Below, piece after piece: positions 1-5,664 of a DNA stretch of 24,373 nt (position 1 is the first letter of the stretch; every line of letters begins with the position of its first letter). This DNA is from a virus. The notes below the pieces were generated by a model. That model was not told where the DNA came from, ran no database searches, and was given only the letters and a program-made list of their open reading frames with translations. Position numbers and translations under genes: made by a program. The stretch covers positions 1 to 24,373 of IMG/VR virus record IMGVR_UViG_3300035701_000284. One strand, 5' to 3'.

Positions 1-31
1 ACGATCTCCCTAGCCCCTGCACCCTGATACC

Positions 32-70
32 AGAAATGCCCCGAAACCTTACGGAAATCAGGGCATTCCT
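32..70 (-). other. Stem-loop in the terminal gap
   Basis: AGAAATGCCC (32-41) and GGGCATTCCT (61-70) pair with one mismatch around a 19-base loop. No T-run follows on the minus strand. GGGAG at 8-12 may be the ribosome binding site of a gene starting beyond the window. Confidence 0.4.
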
Positions 71-72
71 AG

Positions 73-88
73 TGTTCATTTTTGAACA
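73..88 (-). repeat. 16-base palindrome, copy 1 of 2
   Basis: TGTTCAAAAATGAACA on the minus strand, seven bases after the stop at 95, is identical to the copy at 5644-5659. The 6-bp stem with an AAAA loop could form in the mRNA 3' region. The flanks differ, so the match is limited to the palindrome itself. Confidence 0.7.
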
Positions 89-94
89 AACAGG

Positions 95-493
95 CTACTT
101 TCGCTCAATCAAGGCTTGCACGATCACGAGCAAATCGAACACATGCCCCAATTCTACCTTAGTCTTGCCTGACATGCTGCCTTCAAGTCTTGCGACCATT
201 TGCAACAGGCGTGCGCGTTCGCGTTCGCGTGTCACGATTCTCTCTTCCAATTCTGACAATAATGCCATATGTTTCTTCTCCTCTTGTTCAATTTGAACCG
301 CTTCAAAATCCCACTGTTTCAACTTGGTGAGCCATGTGGGGAATGGACTCTCAACCACAGTAATAGGATTGCAATACTGCACCGGCACGTATGGGCATAG
401 GATAAACCCAGGTCGGTAATTGCCCATGTAGGGTGGTTGCACGTCACTAATATCATAGCGGTCAAACCATGCAGCAATTTCCCGTGGGGTCAT
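95..493 (-). CDS. Unknown protein with coiled coil, after the clamp
   Basis: This 132-residue protein is not recognised. Residues 1-60 contain aromatic and proline-rich stretches (PPYMGNYRPGFILCPYVPVQ). Residues 65-132 form a probable coiled coil (EAVQIEQEEKKHMALLSELEER onward) with a C-terminal hydrophobic helix. Translation is coupled to the clamp through TAATG, so the products are made together. A hairpin follows its stop. A clamp-associated or structural role is possible but only from position. Confidence 0.7.
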   Translation of the reverse strand: MTPREIAAWFDRYDISDVQPPYMGNYRPGFILCPYVPVQYCNPITVVESPFPTWLTKLKQWDFEAVQIEQEEKKHMALLSELEERIVTRERERARLLQMVARLEGSMSGKTKVELGHVFDLLVIVQALIERK

Positions 494-1161
494 TACTTCG
501 CCTTCTGCTCTAAAGCGATCCAGTAGGCTAACTTGCGAGCGGTGTTCTCAAAGTGCGAGACCCCCTTGGAAGAGATCGTAACCTTGTAGGTGCCTGGGAG
601 CATCTTCCAGTTCTCGGTTTTGAACATGAAAAAGCAATCTGGTCCGGTGTGGGTTTCCACTCTGAGGGTATCGGTATGCGCGGCATCGTTTGCGCCATCG
701 AGGAGTTGGAGAGACAGGAATCCCCCTTGACCCACCACGGCAATGTTCGGGCATCCTAGGACACTGGCACACTTCATTGCCCATTCCATATCAGCTTCCG
801 TCAACAGGAAGGTGGCATCTTGTGTGGGCACCACGATGTTTTTATCGGGTGCTGGCTTCACAGCGGAAGCGTCACAACAACGGTAAGTGATCTTGCTGCG
901 TCCATCCAGCCCACTAATCACTAAGTTGTTTCCATCAATATCAAGGTCTGGTGTTTGTTTGTGGAGGGAGAGAATGGCGAGGAGTTGAGTCAGTTCCCCG
1001 ATACCAAAGTCCACTGGCATCGTTTCATCAATGGTGGCTTCTGCGAGGATCGTCTTTTCTTTGCTGACGGTGCGGAGCAGGTTGCCTTTCTTGATAAAGA
1101 TACCGTCTTGGATTGCGGCATAATTCTTGAGTAACTCTAAGGTGGCTTCTGACAACTTCAT
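493..1161 (-). CDS. gp45: DNA polymerase sliding clamp (T4 gp45-like)
   Basis: The 222 residues match T4 gp45 (228). Shared features are the start MKLSEATLELLKNYAAIQDG (MKLSKDTTALLKNFATINSG in T4), the LAILSL segment, DGRSKITYRCCDAS and a C-terminal KMLPGTYKVTISSKG (KMQPGNYKLLLWAKG). It forms a ring that tethers the polymerase to DNA and in T4 activates late transcription through gp55. It has a dedicated strong promoter. The next gene starts on its stop codon (TAATG). Clamp loader genes are not seen in the window. Confidence 0.95.
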   Translation of the reverse strand: MKLSEATLELLKNYAAIQDGIFIKKGNLLRTVSKEKTILAEATIDETMPVDFGIGELTQLLAILSLHKQTPDLDIDGNNLVISGLDGRSKITYRCCDASAVKPAPDKNIVVPTQDATFLLTEADMEWAMKCASVLGCPNIAVVGQGGFLSLQLLDGANDAAHTDTLRVETHTGPDCFFMFKTENWKMLPGTYKVTISSKGVSHFENTARKLAYWIALEQKAK

Positions 1162-1208
1162 GGGAACCTCACAAATGAATAATAATGTAGTGATACACGA
1201 CAGATAAG

Positions 1209-1237
1209 ATTATAGCACAACGGAGTGGGAAAGTCAA
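1209..1237 (-). promoter_or_regulatory. Strong sigma70 promoter for the sliding clamp
   Basis: The -35 is TTGACT (1232-1237), the spacer is 17, and the -10 is a perfect TATAAT (1209-1214) preceded by TGC (extended -10). TATCTGTCGTG follows, as at 4236-4264. A start near 1202 gives a leader of about 40 bases with GAGG before the ATG at 1161. Confidence 0.9.
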
Positions 1238-1900
1238 TCACATTCGTATCCGATCATCGGCATGGGTCTGTGTGGGCATGACTCGTTCAAACATTTCATG
1301 ATTTTGGGCAATGTGGCGCACGGCGTCCCGCAAGTTGGATAAGGTGCCATCGTTATAGATGATGTGATTGATTGGAGACCCGACCCAATCCCACTCGGAT
1401 TGATGGACCCCAATCATTTCTGTTGGGGAAAGTCCTTCGGTATTCACCTTCCATGCGGTGTCATACCAAGACGGTTCATCCCCACGGCGGACCCGCACAA
1501 TCACCCCACCTTCCTTTTGTATTACTGCGATTTCGTTCTTGAAACGAACATCAGTCACCACGGTATTCCCCCGTTTGTTGCAGCGATTGAGCAAACTGAT
1601 AACCCAAATATCCTGATGGAATACGTTGCGTCCCGCTTCGGTGCCTAGGAGTTGCAAGGCTAACCGTGGGGAGAATGGTTTTCCGAATTTCTCTGACCAG
1701 AATTCATCGGGTTGTTCCCGCCAATCCCTTGAGGCTTTTGTGCTCCCCTCAAGCATGGTGCGATTCCACCCAAAGATATTAGCCACGGCATCTTTGAGCG
1801 GTGCTGCAAAGGAGTCTTGGACAAAGCCGTGATCCTGTACGAGCAAATCTCCTACAGTTCCCTTTCCGCACCCGATGAATCCGACAAGACCGATAATCAT
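1238..1900 (-). CDS. gp1: Deoxynucleoside monophosphate kinase (T4 gp1-like)
   Basis: This 220-residue protein has a P-loop GFIGCGKGT (7-15), then FAAPLKDAVANIFGW, and a central LLGTEAGRNVFHQDIWV with VVTDVRFKNE. These are characteristic of the T4 gp1 dNMP kinase family (241 residues in T4), which phosphorylates dGMP, dTMP and modified dCMP. The start has AGGAG eight bases upstream. Its TGA stop directly abuts the -35 box of the clamp promoter. Confidence 0.9.
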   Translation of the reverse strand: MIIGLVGFIGCGKGTVGDLLVQDHGFVQDSFAAPLKDAVANIFGWNRTMLEGSTKASRDWREQPDEFWSEKFGKPFSPRLALQLLGTEAGRNVFHQDIWVISLLNRCNKRGNTVVTDVRFKNEIAVIQKEGGVIVRVRRGDEPSWYDTAWKVNTEGLSPTEMIGVHQSEWDWVGSPINHIIYNDGTLSNLRDAVRHIAQNHEMFERVMPTQTHADDRIRM

Positions 1901-1914
1901 AATAAAGACTCCTG

Positions 1915-2709
1915 TTAGAGTTTCCCAGTCAATTCAGCGATCTTTGCCATGTTCCCAGTAAAGGCGAACGTGCCAACATGTTGCGTCTGAATCCAGGGGC
2001 ACAACCAAATCTGCCCACCAGTCCGACGAAACCATTGGCAAAACGCATAATCTTCTGAGAGGTATCGCTCTGAGACCGGATCAATTTCTGTGTCAAAAAA
2101 CGCATGAATGTAGCGGGTGCCATCAAAATTCTTTTGCCCAACGTGATCGGGGCGATATTTCTTCTCAGGATACGCAGCAGCCCATACCGCAAACACTTCT
2201 CGTTTAATGAGCATGTAGCCTGTGCCAATCTCCATGACTTCCAAGGGTTCAGAGACTTGGAATCGCTCAGTGCCTTTGACGACATTGAACACGTAGTCAC
2301 CCACGACATTTTCAAGTTCCTTGGGGTCCAGGGTGGGATGGTTGCGTGCGGCGGTAGCGACATTGCCCCAGTTGATTGCCTTCTTGGGGTAGGGTGCACC
2401 GATTACATCTTTGTCCAGTGCCATCATTGCGATGATATCTTGAGGATTGAAATGGATATCCGCGTCAATGAAGAGAAGGTGGGTGAAGTCTGTTCGCAGG
2501 AATTCATCAACGAGGTAATTACGGGCCCTGGTAATTAAACTCTCATTGAAAATAAATGAGAAGCGGGATGTGATGCCGTATTGCTGGAAGATGGTCTGAA
2601 GGTCTAGACAACTCTTCATATACATGCCTAGACACTGACCCCCATACATAGGTGTCGCAATAAAAATCTTCTGCTTCCGAAGTTGCTCAATATCAATCTT
2701 TATTTCCAT
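1915..2709 (-). CDS. Glycosyltransferase-like protein (GT-A fold)
   Basis: This 264-residue protein has IFIATPMYGGQC near residue 15-26, then RARNYLVDEFLRTDFTHLLF leading to IDADIHF, with a D-x-D motif at Asp82 and Asp84 that would bind metal and a nucleotide sugar. It ends with a conserved-looking ERYLSEDYAFCQWFRRTGG, the ED acceptor-side motif of GT-A enzymes. Targets could be modified phage DNA bases, virion proteins or host glycans; none is shown. The start has GGAGG six bases before ATG. It lies 14 bases before the dNMP kinase. Confidence 0.82.
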   Translation of the reverse strand: MEIKIDIEQLRKQKIFIATPMYGGQCLGMYMKSCLDLQTIFQQYGITSRFSFIFNESLITRARNYLVDEFLRTDFTHLLFIDADIHFNPQDIIAMMALDKDVIGAPYPKKAINWGNVATAARNHPTLDPKELENVVGDYVFNVVKGTERFQVSEPLEVMEIGTGYMLIKREVFAVWAAAYPEKKYRPDHVGQKNFDGTRYIHAFFDTEIDPVSERYLSEDYAFCQWFRRTGGQIWLCPWIQTQHVGTFAFTGNMAKIAELTGKL

Positions 2710-2773
2710 GCCAAACCTCCATGTGTGTAGTGAGTGTCAGTAGTATATATGCGTCATTTTTTGGAACTGAGTC

Positions 2774-2857
2774 CTAGCATGGTGTGTAGCAAATGGCAAA
2801 CACAAGGAGGGCTATCAACAAAAACCATAGCAGTTCTTCTACTACTACGGCGTTCAT
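2774..2857 (-). CDS. 27-residue predicted membrane peptide
   Basis: This very short frame begins at the ATG that overlaps the deaminase stop (ATGA), the common coupling junction in this genome. It encodes a short acidic N-terminus (MNAVVVEELL) followed by a single hydrophobic segment of about 15 residues (WFLLIALLVFAICY) and ends T-P-C. No separate ribosome binding site is obvious, so translation would be coupled. Single-pass peptides of this size occur in phages as holin-like or inhibitor peptides, but no specific role can be assigned. Chance is possible for a frame this short. Confidence 0.5.
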   Translation of the reverse strand: MNAVVVEELLWFLLIALLVFAICYTPC

Positions 2858-3312
2858 GCTGTGCCTACCTTTTCCACAAGATCAGGAATTAGCACTACTT
2901 GAACCCCTGCTTCATGATACAGCGTTTGGCTCAACTCAATAGACTTCTCCCATCGGGGATTGAAGGACAGCGGGGCAACCACTCGTTTGATACCTGCGTT
3001 GATTATGATTGCGGTGCATTTAGAACAGGAGAGGAACGGCCAGAGGAATAGAGTAGTGCCCTCAAGAGGCTGAGTCGCAAATAACAGAGCATTGATCTCT
3101 CCATGTATGACCATGCTGTATTTCACTTCACGATCATTCAATCGTTCGGGGGTGTCTTTCACACCACGCGGAAATCCATTATAGCCTGTCGAAATAATCC
3201 GATTGCGCTTATCCACAATCACAGCACCTACGCATGTGGAAGGGTCTTTTGACCATGTGCTGATATACCGAGCGAGTTCAATGAACCTCAAATCCCATTT
3301 ATTTCGGAACAT
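2854..3312 (-). CDS. Deoxycytidylate (dCMP) deaminase
   Basis: The 152 residues contain HGEINALLFA with the zinc-binding His and catalytic Glu, and LSCSKCTAIIINAGIKRVV with the two zinc Cys. This is the cytidine/deoxycytidylate deaminase signature; Ser replaces the usual Pro before the first Cys. An N-terminal FIELARYISTWSKDPSTCVGAVI is also typical. The enzyme converts dCMP to dUMP for dTMP synthesis. The start chosen is ATG at 3312, nine bases after GGAG; ATGs at 3321 and 3327 have no binding site. It fits the nearby dNMP kinase in nucleotide supply. Confidence 0.92.
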   Translation of the reverse strand: MFRNKWDLRFIELARYISTWSKDPSTCVGAVIVDKRNRIISTGYNGFPRGVKDTPERLNDREVKYSMVIHGEINALLFATQPLEGTTLFLWPFLSCSKCTAIIINAGIKRVVAPLSFNPRWEKSIELSQTLYHEAGVQVVLIPDLVEKVGTA

Positions 3313-3724
3313 TAGCTTCATCTCCATAATATAAAAATCTAATATGTTTGGCATGGGGCCACTGATCGGCGCCATGCGGACAAAGAGGGTAGGCTTGTCT
3401 GAGAAGTTTGTTGTATTTTACCGGCCAGCGGTCAAGTGCCCAACGGGGAAATTTTTCAGTTTTGAAATGATCCCACCACGTTGCAGGGACATAGTGATAG
3501 GTTTCAGCAGCCTTGACACCTTGGAGCATGTAATTCCGCATGGCAATACGAAAGGAGTGTGAGGCATAATCAAGCATGTAGGCGAAGGTGGCATTTTCAG
3601 CAATCCCATGATCGAGAGGAAACTCAAGCTGGCAATTGAATTTGTGCCGTTCAAGAAGGACTACCATAGCCTCTTTCATCATGAGATCGTTGCCGTATGG
3701 GGATATGGTCGTTTTGAGTGCCAT
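3299..3724 (-). CDS. Unknown aromatic-rich protein
   Basis: This 141-residue protein starts at ATG 3724 with AGGAG five bases before it; upstream ATGs lie in the terminator. The C-terminal half is rich in Trp, Tyr, His and Pro (ETYHYVPATWWDHFKTEKFP, then CPHGADQWPHAKH). The latter could bind metal but matches no motif I know. There is no signal or membrane segment. It overlaps the dCMP deaminase start by 14 bases, with the deaminase ribosome binding site inside its last codons. Function is not recognised. Confidence 0.75.
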   Translation of the reverse strand: MALKTTISPYGNDLMMKEAMVVLLERHKFNCQLEFPLDHGIAENATFAYMLDYASHSFRIAMRNYMLQGVKAAETYHYVPATWWDHFKTEKFPRWALDRWPVKYNKLLRQAYPLCPHGADQWPHAKHIRFLYYGDEANVPK

Positions 3725-3733
3725 GAGTTCTCC

Positions 3734-3776
3734 TGACAAAGAAGAGGGTGGGAGCCTCATTGCAAGACTCCCACCC
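3734..3776 (-). terminator. Intrinsic terminator after the winged-helix gene
   Basis: On the minus strand GGGTGGGAG (3754-3746 and its partner 3776-3768) forms a perfect 9-bp GC-rich stem with a 13-base loop that can close two further pairs. TCTTCTTTGTC follows, moderately T-rich. The start region of the next gene follows within 15 bases, so readthrough or restart is possible. Confidence 0.75.
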
Positions 3777-3788
3777 CTCAACGCAGAT

Positions 3789-3809
3789 ACGAACTAGGGT
3801 TTAGTTCGT
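3789..3809 (-). other. Hairpin over the winged-helix gene stop codon
   Basis: On the minus strand ACGAACTA, a 5-base loop and TAGTTCGT form a perfect 8-bp stem; the TAA stop spans the end of the first arm and the loop. It precedes the terminator at 3734-3776. It is the longest of the six stop-codon hairpins. Confidence 0.65.
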
Positions 3810-4079
3810 TGCGCCCTTTGCGGTCACGCCACGATAGGCGCATTCCGAAGCAAACGTAGCCGAAGGCTTGCCCAATCGGTAGACGTTGACTGGCGAACCA
3901 TCTCCACGCTTCTTGGCGTTGAGATAAATCGCATAGCCTTCGCTACGGAGTGCGGAGATCACGGCATTGACATTACGAATGCCAAAACGTGCGCGAGCCT
4001 GTGCAACGCTAAGGGTGTTGTAACCCGAAGTCTTGCTCAAGAATGAAAGGATGCGGGACTTTGCTGAAACATTAGACAT
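3801..4079 (-). CDS. Small winged-helix/HTH protein, possible regulator
   Basis: This 92-residue protein reads SRILSFLSKTSGYNTLSVAQARARFGIRNVNAVISALRSEGYAIYL, a helix-turn-helix arrangement in which NVNAVISALRSEGY would be the recognition helix. A short wing with NAKKRGDGSPVNVYRLG follows. It probably binds DNA. The start is ATG at 4079 with GAGG five bases upstream; an ATG at 4145 would add 22 unconserved-looking residues. It is a single-gene unit with the strongest promoter in the window, a long leader, a stop-codon hairpin and its own terminator, which fits an abundant early regulator. Targets are unknown. Confidence 0.82.
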   Translation of the reverse strand: MSNVSAKSRILSFLSKTSGYNTLSVAQARARFGIRNVNAVISALRSEGYAIYLNAKKRGDGSPVNVYRLGKPSATFASECAYRGVTAKGATN

Positions 4080-4229
4080 AAAAACCTCACTATTGAAATA
4101 CCGCAGAATGGGAGCGCGGCGAACCTCCATAACAAACGAACACATTAGACAACTAACCGGTGTATCACATAAATCCCCCTAGATGCAAAAAAGATTGAAC
4201 TGTTACTGTAGAGAACAATTCGCACGACA
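4080..4229 (-). other. Long 5' leader with a start-stop element
   Basis: This leader precedes the winged-helix gene. It contains AGGGGG (4180-4175), four bases later ATG, directly followed by TGA (4170-4165): a ribosome binding site with a start-stop pair. An in-frame N-terminal extension of the downstream gene (ATG at 4145) has no binding site. No larger gene or riboswitch pattern is recognised. Confidence 0.4.
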
Positions 4230-4235
4230 GATATG

Positions 4236-4264
4236 ATTATATCACATAACACACCCCTTGTCAA
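4236..4264 (-). promoter_or_regulatory. Consensus sigma70 promoter with long leader
   Basis: The -35 is TTGACA (4259-4264), the spacer is 17, and the -10 is TATAAT (4236-4241) preceded by TGA: both hexamers are perfect and the -10 is extended. The bases downstream, TATCTGTCGTG, match those of the promoter at 1209-1237. The start near 4229 gives a leader of about 150 bases to the ATG at 4079. Confidence 0.92.
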
Positions 4265-4284
4265 CAACTATTTCATCTGCCGGT

Positions 4285-5547
4285 TTAGTCATTGATTCCA
4301 GCAGCAGCAAACTTCGCAGAGGCTTCGTCCGCTTGTTCTTCAATGGTTTTGCTGTTATCAACCACCACCGAAGCATCCAGCTTGGTATACAAATCAATCA
4401 ACGCAGTCTTGGTGACTTCATCAAACCGATTCAGACAGAAGGTGATCGCTTTCAGTTTGCTGCCATTGAAAATTGAATATGCTCTGGCAATGTGCACCAA
4501 CCGACGAGTAGAGATCACTTCAGGTAAGGTGCCATCTTCATGCACCTTCCGCACCACGGTTGCCCAGGTAACGAGCAGTTCCGCAAAGGCATCATCAGTA
4601 TGCCCCGCAAGAGTCAACTCCCCCTTGATAATCTTTTTCTCAATGCTCCCCGGCGCCCACGTCTGTTCAAAGGTGATCGGGAATCGCTCAAGGAAGGATT
4701 CGTTGAGGACATTCGTAAACATGTAGCGACCATCTTCGGAGCCTTTGCCCTTGGTGTTCGCAGTCACGATGATCTGAAACCCTTCTTTGGGAAGGACAAT
4801 CTCACCCTTCTTCTTGAGAATGAATGACTTGCCTTCTAACACTCGCTGCAAGCACGACAAATTCTGTGCACCATAGTCCACTTCGTCAATGCACACAACC
4901 GCACCACGACGAGCCGCAACCGTGACCCCACCATCGCGCCATGCCATTTCGTTATTGACCAGCACATAGTTACCAAGCAAGTCGCCTTCATCTGTTTCCG
5001 CAGTCATGGGAATGTTGATGAATTCTCGACCGAGCGAAGCGCAGGCTTGCTCAACAGACATGGATTTGCCATTGCCTGATGGACCTGTGATGAATACCGG
5101 ATAAAATTTCTTGGACGCGATGATTGACTTGAGATCGTCAAAGGTCCCGAAGGGTTGGTAGTTGCCATAGACTTCAGGCACAATTCCCTGATCTTCAATG
5201 TCTGTAGTCATTGAAGTGATACGGGGTTTTGCTGTGGCTTTAGGCGTAGTTAATTCCTTGAGGGTAGGATTCAAATGCGGCATAACTGAATCTGAAGAGT
5301 TGACGATTTTCTTTTCAGCAGGTGCAGACGCACCCTTCACGGCTTTGGTGCCATTTACTGAGACAGGCACGTAATACAAACCGCGTCCTGCACGCATCGC
5401 GTGATCGCGTGTAAACCATTGCGGGTGTTTCAAACCGAGTTTGTCCGCAAGAGTATGGATTTCAGTCCTAGGGATGATCGTGCGACCATCTGCTAATTTC
5501 TGAATTAACTCAATCCACATGTTATAGTGCTTGATATCGGCTTTCAT
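4285..5547 (-). CDS. MoxR/CobS-type AAA+ ATPase
   Basis: This 420-residue protein has an N-terminal region (1-60) with a small helical, possibly DNA- or partner-binding part, a Lys/Thr/Pro-rich linker, and an AAA+ core. Walker A is GPSGNGKS (155-162), Walker B is VVCIDE (217-222), VTANTKG is the sensor-1 region and NESFLERFP the arginine-finger region. It belongs to the family annotated cobS in marine T4-like phages. Next to a VWA-metallopeptidase gene it more likely forms a MoxR-VWA remodelling system than a cobaltochelatase. The start is ATG at 5547 with GGAG nine bases upstream; the TTG at 5562 lies before that binding site. Confidence 0.9.
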   Translation of the reverse strand: MKADIKHYNMWIELIQKLADGRTIIPRTEIHTLADKLGLKHPQWFTRDHAMRAGRGLYYVPVSVNGTKAVKGASAPAEKKIVNSSDSVMPHLNPTLKELTTPKATAKPRITSMTTDIEDQGIVPEVYGNYQPFGTFDDLKSIIASKKFYPVFITGPSGNGKSMSVEQACASLGREFINIPMTAETDEGDLLGNYVLVNNEMAWRDGGVTVAARRGAVVCIDEVDYGAQNLSCLQRVLEGKSFILKKKGEIVLPKEGFQIIVTANTKGKGSEDGRYMFTNVLNESFLERFPITFEQTWAPGSIEKKIIKGELTLAGHTDDAFAELLVTWATVVRKVHEDGTLPEVISTRRLVHIARAYSIFNGSKLKAITFCLNRFDEVTKTALIDLYTKLDASVVVDNSKTIEEQADEASAKFAAAGIND

Positions 5548-5583
5548 AACGCAATGCTCCAAATAAAATAAACTGACTCTATA

Positions 5584-5611
5584 ATTCTACCATATCCACA
5601 GAAATTGTCAA
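5584..5611 (-). promoter_or_regulatory. Sigma70 promoter for the AAA+ ATPase gene
   Basis: The -35 is a perfect TTGACA (5606-5611), the spacer is 16, and the -10 is TAGAAT (5584-5589) preceded by TGG (extended -10). A start near 5577 gives a leader of about 30 bases with GGAG before the ATG at 5547. Confidence 0.78.
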
Positions 5612-5637
5612 CCCCAAAACTGGGGTATTTTGCCCCA
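5611..5637 (-). promoter_or_regulatory. Two mutually exclusive G/C hairpins next to the -35 box
   Basis: On the minus strand TGGGG (5637-5633) can pair with CCCCA (5625-5621). The same bases in ACCCCA can instead pair with TGGGGT (5616-5611), which runs into the -35 TTGACA. The shared strand makes the structures alternatives. They could act on readthrough RNA or as a protein site; neither has a T-run. Confidence 0.45.
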
Positions 5638-5643
5638 TTTTGA

Positions 5644-5659
5644 TGTTCATTTTTGAACA
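5644..5659 (-). repeat. 16-base palindrome, copy 2 of 2, after the VWA gene stop
   Basis: On the minus strand TGTTCAAAAATGAACA is a 6-bp inverted repeat with a 4-base loop, five bases after the stop at 5665. The identical 16-mer occurs at 73-88, seven bases after another stop. It may be an RNA hairpin at an mRNA 3' region or a dimeric operator site; there is no T-run. Confidence 0.7.
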
Positions 5660-5664
5660 CTCTA

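Noticed and set aside
2730-2760. TATATACT as a promoter -10 before the glycosyltransferase gene
   Set aside because: No acceptable -35 occurs 16-18 bases upstream and there is no extended -10, unlike the other promoters here.
5579-5650. 23-residue frame starting in the 16-mer palindrome
   Set aside because: It has no ribosome binding site and runs through both alternative hairpins and the ATPase promoter; it is probably chance.
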